The notes under the pieces are model-generated. The model was not told the origin of the DNA. It was given only the letters and a program-made list of their open reading frames with translations, and did no database searches. Positions 43,443 to 51,315 of a stretch of 59,486 bases of DNA are shown piece by piece; the first letter of the stretch is position 1, and each line of letters starts with the position of its first letter. The translations under genes and the position numbers were made by a program. The DNA comes from Candidatus Rokuibacteriota bacterium. Its GTDB lineage: Bacteria; Methylomirabilota; Methylomirabilia; Rokubacteriales; CSP1-6. The stretch is from NCBI GenBank assembly GCA_003220495.1, contig QHSP01000039.1, positions 1 through 59,486 on the forward strand. The letters run 5' to 3'.

Positions 43443-45035
43443 ATGCCGACCCCCAGAGCCTTCACGCTCGGCGCGCTGCTGGTTCTCATCGCGTCGGCCG
43501 CCAGCCCGGCCGAAGGGCCAGCCGTCGCGCAGCAGCCGTCGGCGGTCGTCGATACCGCGGCGGTCGAACCATCGGGCCGCACCATCGCGGTGCCCGGCGA
43601 CGGAGACCTACAAGCGGCGCTCGATGCCGCCCGGCCGGGCGACGTCGTCACGCTCGAGCCCGGCGGAGTCTATCGAGGGTCGTTCACGCTGCCGAAAAAG
43701 TCCGGATCGGGCTGGATCGTCGTGCGTACCCGCGGCGACGCGGCGACGGCTCCGGCGGGGACCCGGGTCGACCCGGGCCAGGCCCGCACGCTCGCACAGC
43801 TCGTGGCGTCGTCGGGGTCGGTCGTGCGTACCGCGCCGGGCGCGCATCACTATCGCCTCAGCGGCCTCGACATCCGGCCGACCGAGGGCGCCTTCCTGTA
43901 CACCCTCGTCCAGATCGGCTCGGCCGAGACCGCGATGGAGGACGTCCCGCACCACGTGATCGTCGAGCGATGCCTCATCCGCGGCGACCCGCGGCGAGGG
44001 GCCCGCCGCGGCGTCGCGCTGAACGGCGCGCACGCCGCGGTGATCGACTCGTACATCGCGGACATCAAGGAAGTGGGCGCCGACTCCCAGGCGATCGCCG
44101 GCTGGAACGGGCCCGGCCCGCTCAAGATCGCCAACAATTACCTCGAGGGGGCCGGGGAGAACGTCATGTTCGGCGGCGCCGATCCGTCGATCCGCGATCT
44201 CGTGCCCTCCGACATCGAGATCCTCCGCAATCACATGGCCAAGCCGCTGGCCTGGAAGCCGGGCGACCCCGCGTACGCGGGCACCGCGTGGACCGTCAAG
44301 AACATCTTCGAGCTCAAGAATGCCCGGCGCGTGCGCGTCGACGGCAATCTCCTGGAGCACAGCTGGGTCCAGGCCCAGATCGGCTTCGCGGTTCTCCTGA
44401 CCGTGCGCAATCAAGACGGGCGCGCGCCGTGGGCGGTCGTCGAGGACGTGACGTTCGTCAACAACGTGATCCGGGGCGCGACCTCGGGCGTCAACATCCA
44501 TGGCCGCGACAACACCCACCCGAGCCAGCCGACGCGACGCATCGTGATCAGGAACAATCTGTTCGTCGACATCGGCGGCCCGCGCTGGGGCGGCGAGGGC
44601 CGGCTCTTTCAGATCGTGGACGGCACGAGCTCGATCGTCATCGACCACAATACGGCGATCCACATCGGCAACATCATCACCGCCGAGGGACCGCCGCACC
44701 ACGGCTTCGTCTTCACCGACAACATCGTGGCGCACAACACCTACGGCATCGCCGGCACCGGCGTCGGGACGGGGACGCAGGCCCTGGACGCGCTCTTCCC
44801 GGGCGCGATCGTGCGACGCAACGTGATCGTGGGCGGGAGCTCGGCCGAGTATCCGCGCGACAACTTCTTCGTGCGCTCCTGGGAACAGGTCAAGTTCGAG
44901 GATCTGTCCCAGGGACGCGTGCGACTGACCGCGAGCAGCCCCTTTCGGCGCGCCGGCCTGGACGGGACCGACGTCGGCGTCGACGACAACGCGCTGAGAC
45001 CGACGATCCGTCCAGGAGGAGACGGCCGCCGATAA
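43443..45035 (+). CDS. Secreted right-handed parallel beta-helix protein
   Basis: A 530-residue exported protein. Signal peptide PTPRAFTLGALLVLIASAAS ends near an Ala-rich cleavage region. A long stretch with repeated V-x-x-N-x-x and HN-type rungs (residues about 50-480) predicts a pectate-lyase-like beta helix. The conserved segment VGADSQAIAGWNGPGPLKIA and NNYLEGAGENVMFGGADP (about 210-245) recurs in the same register in the protein encoded at 51312-53999. It may bind, cut or epimerise the exported polymer; no catalytic residues can be assigned. Last gene of the operon, 3 bp after the dehydrogenase. Confidence 0.88.
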   Translation: MPTPRAFTLGALLVLIASAASPAEGPAVAQQPSAVVDTAAVEPSGRTIAVPGDGDLQAALDAARPGDVVTLEPGGVYRGSFTLPKKSGSGWIVVRTRGDAATAPAGTRVDPGQARTLAQLVASSGSVVRTAPGAHHYRLSGLDIRPTEGAFLYTLVQIGSAETAMEDVPHHVIVERCLIRGDPRRGARRGVALNGAHAAVIDSYIADIKEVGADSQAIAGWNGPGPLKIANNYLEGAGENVMFGGADPSIRDLVPSDIEILRNHMAKPLAWKPGDPAYAGTAWTVKNIFELKNARRVRVDGNLLEHSWVQAQIGFAVLLTVRNQDGRAPWAVVEDVTFVNNVIRGATSGVNIHGRDNTHPSQPTRRIVIRNNLFVDIGGPRWGGEGRLFQIVDGTSSIVIDHNTAIHIGNIITAEGPPHHGFVFTDNIVAHNTYGIAGTGVGTGTQALDALFPGAIVRRNVIVGGSSAEYPRDNFFVRSWEQVKFEDLSQGRVRLTASSPFRRAGLDGTDVGVDDNALRPTIRPGGDGRR

Positions 45036-45092
45036 AGCTGGACTCGTCCGGAGCCGAGCGGCGCTCCTCCAGCCGTCCCTGGCCCACCAGCG

Positions 45093-45302
45093 ATGATCGC
45101 GAGAGACAAGGTTGCGGCGTTTCTGCTGGCCCACCGAGGCCGCTTCTTCTGTGAGCGCTGCCTCGGCCGCGCCGTCGGGATCGACCCGTCAACTGGTCAC
45201 CGCGCGGCGACGCGGATCGCTCGTACCGGCGGGTTCGTCCGGGAGTACGGCGTCTGCTCCGAGTGCGGCGAGAGCCGCCTGGTGACCCGCGCCCCCTGCT
45301 GA
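45093..45302 (+). CDS. Small double-CxxC protein, 69 aa
   Basis: Starts MIARDKVAAFLLAHRGRFFC. Two cysteine pairs (FFCERCLG and VCSECGES) plus HRAATRIAR between them suggest a single zinc-ribbon/helical DNA-binding-like fold. It lies 57 bp after the beta-helix gene and 147 bp before the sensor kinase, same strand. The frame is well used (high G/C third positions), which supports a real gene. No function is known. Confidence 0.65.
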   Translation: MIARDKVAAFLLAHRGRFFCERCLGRAVGIDPSTGHRAATRIARTGGFVREYGVCSECGESRLVTRAPC

Positions 45303-45449
45303 GTCTCCACTCCGGACTTTCCTGCGCCGATCACCGGGGTTCCCCGCATTGAAGGCGCAGGGAACGGCACGTAGCATGGACAGCGAGCGCGGTAGAAGTT
45401 TCAGAGTTTTTGCCTCTGGCGTTGGCGCGCCTGGAGCGCGTGAGCTTTG

Positions 45450-47312
45450 ATGGCGACAGTAGCCGGTCAGCGAGCTGAATCCCCCGCAGAGGTCGGCGAA
45501 GCCCGCCGCGTCGCCTGGCCCTCCCTGTCGTGGACCTGGTGGAGGCTCGTGGCCCTCACCGGCGTCTACTTCGTCGCCGGCAAGCTGGGGCTGTCGCTGG
45601 CCTTCGTCCACGCCAGCGCGACGGCGGTGTGGCCACCGACGGGCATCGCGCTGGCGGCCGCCCTGCTGTACGGGCCCACGGTGTGGCCCGCGATCTTCCT
45701 CGGGGCGTTCCTCGTGAACGTGACGACGGCCGGATCGGTCGCCTCGTCGCTGGGCATCGCCAGCGGCAATACCCTCGAGATGGTCATCGGCGTCTGGCTC
45801 GTGAATCGCTGGGCCGGCGGCCGTGAAGTCTTCCTTGGCGCCCGGAGCTTCTTCGCCTTCGCGGGGCTGGCGGGGGGCGCCGGGACGGCCGTGAGCGCGA
45901 CCCTCGGCGTGGCGAGCCTGGCCCTCAGCGGATACGCGAGCTGGTCGCGTTTCGGCGAGATCTGGCTGACGTGGTGGCTGGGCGACATGGCGGGAGCGCT
46001 GGTCGTGACGCCGGTCCTGTTCCTGTGGGCGACGGATCGAATGAAGCCGCTCACGCGACCGGCCACCCTGGAGCTCGCACTGGTGCTCGCGTCGGTCGTC
46101 CTCGTCGGCGGCGTCGTCTTTGACGGGCTCGGCCCGGGGTGGATGCGCGGCTATCCGCTCGAGTTCCTCTGCATCCCGCCGCTCCTCTTCGCCGCGTTTC
46201 GATTCGGCCCGCGCCAAGCGGCGACGTGCGTGGCCCTGCTCGCCCTCCTGGCGATCATCGGGACCCTGGCGGGTCACGGACCGTTCGCGCGAGACTCCCA
46301 GAACGAGTCCCTTCTCTTGCTCCAGGCCTTCCTGATGACCCTGACGATCGTGACGTTCCCCCTCGCGGCCGTGGTGCGTGAGCACGAGCGGACCGAAGCG
46401 GCGCTCGCGCGCACCGCGGCCATCGTGGCTTTCTCGGACGACGCGATCATCGGCAAGACGCTCGACGGCGTCATCACCTCGTGGAACGAGGGGGCCGAGC
46501 GGCTCTACGGATACGCGGCGGCCGAGGCGATCGGGTGGCCGATCTCACTGGTGATCCCGCACGAGCTCAGCCACGAGCTGCCGGAGATTCTCGAGCGGCT
46601 CAGACGCGGCGAGCGGGTCGAGCACTTCGAGACCAAGCGGGTCGCGAAGAACGGCCGGCACATCGACGTCTCGGTCACGATCTCGCCGGTCCGCGATCCG
46701 AGGGACCGGATCGTCGGCGCTTCGTCGATCGCCCGCGACATCACGCACCGCAAGCGCAGCGAGGCCACGACGCGGGAGCGGGATACCTTGCGGTCAGTCG
46801 CCAGCCTGGCGGCGGGCGCGGCGCACGAGATCAACAACCCGCTCGCGGTCATCATGGGGCAGGTCCAGCTGCTGAGTGACGAGGTCGTCGGGCCGGCGCG
46901 CCACCGGATCACGGAGATCCTCGAGGCCACCGATCGGATCCGCGCGATCGTCGCCCGCATGCGGCACGTGACGCGCGTCGAGCTGTTCGAGGAATCTCCC
47001 GGGCTTCCCCCGATGCTGGACCTCAGACGATCGAGCGAGCCGGAGGCGGAGCCCGCGCCCGCGGTCACGACCGGAGCGCCGGCGCCGGCCGGGGGTAGTC
47101 TCGTCATCGTTGCGCGCGACGGCCCCGCGCGTTACGAGAGTCTCCATAGCATGTTCGCCGGCGCGGAGACCGAGGTGATCGTCGATCGCCGGCTGGGCGA
47201 GCGCCGCCGGTCCGGAGCCGACGAGTCAGGCGGCCGGCGGCGGGGGAGTCGACGTCAGCACGATGTCAGCGGCGAGCTCCGGGCGCGCGGCTGGACGCTG
47301 GTGGTGCGGTAG
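45450..47312 (+). CDS. MASE1-PAS-HisKA membrane sensor lacking the ATPase domain
   Basis: A 620-residue protein. Residues about 25-305 form a MASE1 membrane sensor (TGVYFVAGKLGLSLAFVHAS, AVWPPTGIALAAALLYGP, WWLGDMAGALVVTPVLFLW). A PAS domain (about 320-445) ends ASSIARDITHRKRSE. A HisKA helix with SLAAGAAHEINNPLAVIMGQ carries the phospho-His, but no N-, G1- or G2-box ATPase follows. Instead the C-terminus has an Ala/Pro linker and an arginine-rich module (VIVDRRLGERRRSGADESGG). As read it cannot autophosphorylate by itself. The next gene encodes a complete soluble hybrid kinase, a candidate partner. Start is ATG at 45450; TTG at 45447 is adjacent. Confidence 0.88.
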   Translation: MATVAGQRAESPAEVGEARRVAWPSLSWTWWRLVALTGVYFVAGKLGLSLAFVHASATAVWPPTGIALAAALLYGPTVWPAIFLGAFLVNVTTAGSVASSLGIASGNTLEMVIGVWLVNRWAGGREVFLGARSFFAFAGLAGGAGTAVSATLGVASLALSGYASWSRFGEIWLTWWLGDMAGALVVTPVLFLWATDRMKPLTRPATLELALVLASVVLVGGVVFDGLGPGWMRGYPLEFLCIPPLLFAAFRFGPRQAATCVALLALLAIIGTLAGHGPFARDSQNESLLLLQAFLMTLTIVTFPLAAVVREHERTEAALARTAAIVAFSDDAIIGKTLDGVITSWNEGAERLYGYAAAEAIGWPISLVIPHELSHELPEILERLRRGERVEHFETKRVAKNGRHIDVSVTISPVRDPRDRIVGASSIARDITHRKRSEATTRERDTLRSVASLAAGAAHEINNPLAVIMGQVQLLSDEVVGPARHRITEILEATDRIRAIVARMRHVTRVELFEESPGLPPMLDLRRSSEPEAEPAPAVTTGAPAPAGGSLVIVARDGPARYESLHSMFAGAETEVIVDRRLGERRRSGADESGGRRRGSRRQHDVSGELRARGWTLVVR

Positions 47313-47439
47313 TCGAGTCGCCACGTCGCTGTCAGATTCCTGAATCGCACTGTCACGTCGCCGACTCCTCTCGGCCTTCGTCGGGGCTGTGGGGCCGTGC
47401 GCGCTCTCGCCGCGCGTCGGCGCCGTCGATCCGATGCGA

Positions 47440-47502
47440 CGCAATTTCCAGATCTTCAGCCGTCTCGCCGCCCCGCATCGCTCGCCTGGCATCATCGATG
47501 CT
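47440..47502 (+). promoter_or_regulatory. Conserved upstream box plus -24/-12 promoter, copy C
   Basis: CGCAATTTCCAGA (47440-47452) followed 34 bp later by TGGCATCATCGATGCT (47487-47502), which has GG and GC ten bases apart as in sigma-54 promoters. It lies 68 bp before the hybrid-kinase ATG. The same box-plus-promoter arrangement occurs at 49851-49923 and 54107-54182 on the other strand. The remainder of this 258-bp gap shows no gene. Confidence 0.6.
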
Positions 47503-47570
47503 GCCCCTGGGGCGTCAGAGGGCCGCCACGTTGAACAGCCGGTTCACGAGAGGGCCCTCGAGGAGATGCT

Positions 47571-49139
47571 ATGGAGCCTGAGCCGTTTCGCGACGCCGCG
47601 ATTCTGATCGTCGACGACGAGCGGTCCATGGTGCGCCTCATGGAGGAGCTGCTCGCGCACGCCGGCTACAGGAATCTACGGAGTACGAGCGACTCTCGCG
47701 AGGTTCTCGGGCTCTGCGCGACGTTCCAGCCCGATCTGATCTTGCTGGATCTGCGGATGCCCAACCTCGACGGCGTCGAAGTGCTCAGGCGGCTCAAGCA
47801 GCAGCGGGCCGAGGCGTACCTGCCGGTGCTCGTTCTCACCGCCGACGTGTCGCGCGAGAGCAAGCGGGCGGCGCTCGAAGCCGGCGCGAGCGATTTCCTC
47901 ACCAAGCCCTTCGAGCAGATCGAGCTGCTGCTGCGCGTGCGCAACCTCATCGAGATGCGGAGCCTCCATCAGGACCTTCGACGCCAGAACGAGACGCTCG
48001 AGGGCCGCATCCAGGAGCACACGCACCAGCTGCTCGAGGCCGAGAAGCTGGCGACGATGGGGAATCTGCTCGCCGGCGTCGCGCACGAGCTCAACAGCCC
48101 GCTGTCGGTCATTCTCGGGCAGGTCGGGCTGTTCGCGCCCAGCGGCGAGGACCCGAACGCCCGGGCGCGCATCAAGGACATCGGCGAGGCGGCCGAGCGC
48201 TGCGTGCGGATCGTGCGGAGCTTCCTGACGATGGCCCGGCGGCACCCGCCCGAGCGGGGCCACGTCGCGCTCAATCACCTGCTGCGAGACGCGGTGGAGC
48301 TCCTGTCCTTCGAGCTCCGGATCGCCAACATCGAGGTGGGCTTCGATCTCGCGAAGGACCTGCCGCTCGTCTGGGCCGACGATCACCAGCTGAAGCAGGT
48401 CGTCGTGAACCTCGTGACGAACGCGCGCCAGGCCCTCCAGGACGCGTCCCCGCCCCACCGTCTGAGCCTCCGGACGCGCCACGACGCGGAAAGCCGGCGG
48501 GTGCGCGTCGAGGTCGCCGACAGCGGCCCGGGGATTCCGAGCGAGATCAGGGCGCGCATCTTCGATCCGTTCTTCACGACCAAGCCCGAAGGGGAGGGCA
48601 CAGGGCTCGGATTGGCGCTCGCCCGAGGGATCGTCGAGAGTCACGGCGGCTCGATCGGCGTCGAGAGCGCGCCGGGGGAGGGCGCACAGTTCGTCATCGA
48701 GCTGCCGGTGGAAACGCCTCCGCCTGCGGCTGACGAACGCGACGATCTCGGGACCACGCTCCCGGTGGCCGGAAAGTCCATCCTGGTGGTCGACGACGAG
48801 CCCGCCGTCGCCTCGCTGCTAGCCGAAGCGCTCTCACGCGACGGCTACAACGTCGACCTGGCCGCCAACGGCGCCGTCGCCCTGCGAATGCTCGGAGCGC
48901 GCGACTACGACCTCATCGTCAGCGACAGCGGCATGCCCGTTCTCAACGGGCCCGAGCTCTATCGCGAGGTGGCGCTGCGCGAGCCGCACCTGACCCGGCG
49001 GTTCGTCTTCGTCACCGGGGACATCCTGAATCCGAGGACGCGGGCGTTCCTCGCGCGGACGGGAGCCCCTCAGCTGGAGAAGCCCTTTACCATCGAAAGC
49101 GTCAAGCGCGTCGTGCGGCGCGCACTGCTCGCGCCGTAG
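47571..49139 (+). CDS. REC-HisKA-HATPase-REC hybrid histidine kinase
   Basis: A 522-residue soluble protein. The N-terminal receiver (about 10-125) has phospho-Asp60 in LILLDLRMP and Lys in FLTKPFEQ. A coiled-coil leads to HisKA ([20 protein letters not shown]), then HATPase ([33 protein letters not shown]). A second receiver (about 400-520) has [16 protein letters not shown] and VSDSGMP. The first receiver puts kinase activity under control of another kinase, plausibly the ATPase-less sensor upstream or an unlinked one. There is no DNA-binding domain. GAGGAGATGCT precedes the ATG, and a -24/-12-type promoter with the conserved box is upstream. Confidence 0.93.
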   Translation: MEPEPFRDAAILIVDDERSMVRLMEELLAHAGYRNLRSTSDSREVLGLCATFQPDLILLDLRMPNLDGVEVLRRLKQQRAEAYLPVLVLTADVSRESKRAALEAGASDFLTKPFEQIELLLRVRNLIEMRSLHQDLRRQNETLEGRIQEHTHQLLEAEKLATMGNLLAGVAHELNSPLSVILGQVGLFAPSGEDPNARARIKDIGEAAERCVRIVRSFLTMARRHPPERGHVALNHLLRDAVELLSFELRIANIEVGFDLAKDLPLVWADDHQLKQVVVNLVTNARQALQDASPPHRLSLRTRHDAESRRVRVEVADSGPGIPSEIRARIFDPFFTTKPEGEGTGLGLALARGIVESHGGSIGVESAPGEGAQFVIELPVETPPPAADERDDLGTTLPVAGKSILVVDDEPAVASLLAEALSRDGYNVDLAANGAVALRMLGARDYDLIVSDSGMPVLNGPELYREVALREPHLTRRFVFVTGDILNPRTRAFLARTGAPQLEKPFTIESVKRVVRRALLAP

Positions 49140-49151
49140 CCCGTCGGCCGG

Positions 49152-49823
49152 CTAGACCTTCCACCCCCACCGCACCGCCGAGCGATGACGCCAGCCTCGG
49201 CGCGATCGCAGCACCGCCAACCCCCGGGCGCCCTTGAAGGCGTGGAACGCGACGAGCCGTCCATGAGGAGCCAGGGCCCCGAGGTCGAGGCGAAACCTGA
49301 ACCAGATGGTCCCGAACAGACCGACCGCGGCCGCCGAGTGCGCGGAGTCGAACATCAACACGTGCCAGCCCGGCGACGGCGAGTGGAGCGGTGGCGTGAT
49401 CTCCCAGCGCTGGGGCCAGAGCGCACTCTCGCCGCCCATCAGGTGCCGGCGCAGCGTCTCGGACGGCGCGCTCGAGAGAACCGTCTGGCCGAGCTCGAGC
49501 AGGAGATAGCAGTAGAGGATCTTGGCGGCCGCTCGGTGCGCGCGACGCCAGTCGTCCGCCGACGCGTCGGACGCCGGCGCATCGGACGTCGCACCGGCGC
49601 GCACCTTGCCGCGACCCCGCGCCGCCATGGCCGCGGCGGTGAGCGCGAACCGCGTCGAGAGAAAATCGTCGGTCAGCTCCCGAACTCGCGCCGCGCAGTC
49701 GGGGCAGACGGCGCGCTTCAGCGCGAGCCGGCCCCCCAATGCGGCCGGAAGGACGGGCTCGGCGGTCAACACCGCGGCTCGGAAGTCGATGCGGCAATAG
49801 ATGCAGGAGCGCTGGCCTCTCAT
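49152..49823 (-). CDS. Unknown double-CxxC protein, 223 aa
   Basis: The ATG at 49823 gives MRGQRSCIYCRIDFRAAVLT, with a first CxxC at residues 7-10 and a second in AVCPDCAARVRELTDDFLST. The spacing recalls treble-clef/HNH-type zinc sites seen in proteins of unknown function. The C-terminal half has aromatic-rich strands (WHVLMFDSAHSAAAVGLFGT). No signal peptide. Its promoter region carries the conserved box and a -24/-12 element, which links it to the surface regulon. It ends 12 bp from the end of the convergent hybrid-kinase gene. I do not recognise a family. Confidence 0.75.
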   Translation of the reverse strand: MRGQRSCIYCRIDFRAAVLTAEPVLPAALGGRLALKRAVCPDCAARVRELTDDFLSTRFALTAAAMAARGRGKVRAGATSDAPASDASADDWRRAHRAAAKILYCYLLLELGQTVLSSAPSETLRRHLMGGESALWPQRWEITPPLHSPSPGWHVLMFDSAHSAAAVGLFGTIWFRFRLDLGALAPHGRLVAFHAFKGARGLAVLRSRRGWRHRSAVRWGWKV

Positions 49824-49850
49824 CGGATTCGCCTCTCTGCACGGGCGGGA

Positions 49851-49923
49851 GTGCACGGCGGGTGCCACGGACTCGACGGCGCACAGATGTGCCGTCGTGA
49901 AAACCGAAGCTCTGGAAATCGCG
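49851..49923 (-). promoter_or_regulatory. Conserved upstream box plus -24/-12 promoter, copy A
   Basis: On the minus strand CGCGATTTCCAGA (49923-49911) is followed 43 bp later by TGGCACCCGCCGTGCAC (49867-49851), 28 bp before the ATG at 49823. The -24/-12 match to TGGCAC-N5-TTGCA has one mismatch. An imperfect hairpin (CGACGGC...GCCGTCG, 49874-49897) lies between box and promoter. The 17-mer is identical to the one at 54107-54123. Confidence 0.65.
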
Positions 49924-50027
49924 CGGCGCCCACAGAAGCCCGGCTGGCGGTCGGAGCGGGCTTGGTGAAGCGTCGCGCCACGGGACGTGACAGATCGTCG
50001 CGGGCCGAGCCGGGACGGAGATCAAAC

Positions 50028-50043
50028 TGGCATCGCGGCGGCC
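50028..50043 (+). promoter_or_regulatory. Weak -24/-12-like sequence before the acyltransferase
   Basis: TGGCATCGCGGCGGCC has GG and GC ten bases apart. It could use the same conserved box (49911-49923) in the opposite direction, about 105 bp upstream. The match in the -12 half is poor. The rest of 49924-50190 holds no gene that I can see. Confidence 0.25.
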
Positions 50044-50190
50044 ATTGACGTCGAGGATTGCGGCCCGGGGACCGCGGGTTCAGGGCTTTTCCACAGCCGC
50101 TTGCGGCGGTTGCCCGATTCGGTCCCTCATTCGCGCCGCGTACGCTCGAACGCGATCATTGCGGTCTCCGACACGACGGCGGGATCCCTG

Positions 50191-51315
50191 ATGCGCGGCG
50201 ACCGGATCCCGTCGCTCGACGGATTCCGGGCGATCTCGATCGGGCTCGTCCTGTTCGGTCATCTGCTGGGCACCTCGGGTTTCTTTCTCCCCCACACGCT
50301 CAATGACCACCTCGCGCTGGGCGAGCTCGGGGTGCGCGTCTTCTTCGTCATCTCGGGCTTCCTGATCACGAATCTCCTGCTGACGGAGGTGGCCGCCACC
50401 GGCCGGATCCACATCGGGCGCTTCTATCTCCGCCGCACGTTCCGGATCTTTCCGCCGTACTACGTCTTCATCCTGGCGCTCGTCGTCACCGAGTTGGTGC
50501 GGTGGATCCAGCTCGCTCCCGGCGACCTCTTCCATACGCTCACTTACACGAGCAACTACCACGTCACGCGCTCATGGAATGTCGGCCACACCTGGTCGCT
50601 CTCGGTCGAGGAGCAGTTCTATCTCCTGTGGCCCGCGTTGCTCGTCCTCCTCGGAGGCCGTCGGGCGATCTGGCTCGCCGCCCTGTTCGTCGGCGCGGCT
50701 GGTGCGGCTTGGACTGTGGGAGCTCACGGTCTCGGCGCGGGAGGGCGTCGGCCACCGATTCGAGGCGATCGCCGACTCGATCGCCGTCGGCTGTGTGCTC
50801 GCAGGCGCACGGTCGTGGCTGCACCGCCAACCGCTCTATCATCGGGTGCTCGTCTCACGGTGGCTATTCCTGGCTCCGGTCGTCGTCGTCCTGTCGGGAG
50901 CTCTCAGCCAGCATCCGCGGATCGACTTCTTCGTCGGCTTCACGTTCCGCAACGTTGTGGTCGCTCTCTGCATCGATCGGTGGGTCACTACCCCTCCGAC
51001 CGGGTCGGGCGCGTCCTGAACTCACGGCCGTTCGTCTTCGTCGCCCTGATCAGCTACTCGATCTATCTGTGGCAGCAGCTCTTCCTCAACCGGGACGCGA
51101 TGTCGCTGCCCACGAGCTTTCCGTTGAACATCACCCTGGCCATCGTGGCCGCGCTGGCCTCGTATTATCTCGTCGAGCGCCCATCCCTGCGCCTGCGCCA
51201 GCGCCTCGAGCACCTGCTCTTTCCCAAGCGCGCCGAGCGCGCCGCGACGGTCCCGGCGGCGCCGGAGCGCCGGACGCTCCATCCCGAGGCGGAGCGCCCG
51301 GCGCCGGCTTCCTAG
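50191..51315 (+). pseudogene. Acyltransferase 3 family protein with two compensating frameshifts
   Basis: A membrane O-acyltransferase that begins DRIPSLDGFRAISIGLVLFG and shows VRVFFVISGFLITNLLL, FYLRRTFRIFPPYYVFILAL and WSLSVEEQFYLLWPALLVLL. After AALFVGA (about 50695) family similarity continues one frame over (RLGLWELTVSAREGVGHRF, VVVVLSGALSQHPRIDFFVG) and returns to the first frame at about 50988 with YPSDRVGRVLNSRPFVFVAL. A one-base insertion followed by a one-base deletion explains this. Repaired length is near 374 aa, normal for the family. It would acetylate an exported sugar. Either a decaying gene or consensus errors. Its TAG stop lies within CTAG, shared with the opposite gene. 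Confidence 0.85.

Noticed and set aside
42173-45154. A 993-codon open frame on the plus strand
   Set aside because: It is Arg/Gly/Ala-rich, runs across the real dehydrogenase and beta-helix genes in another frame, and shows no domain. GC-rich DNA lengthens such shadow frames.
45303-45449. GGCACGTAGCATG as a sigma-54 promoter for the MASE1 sensor
   Set aside because: The -12 GC is missing at the required distance and no conserved box lies upstream.
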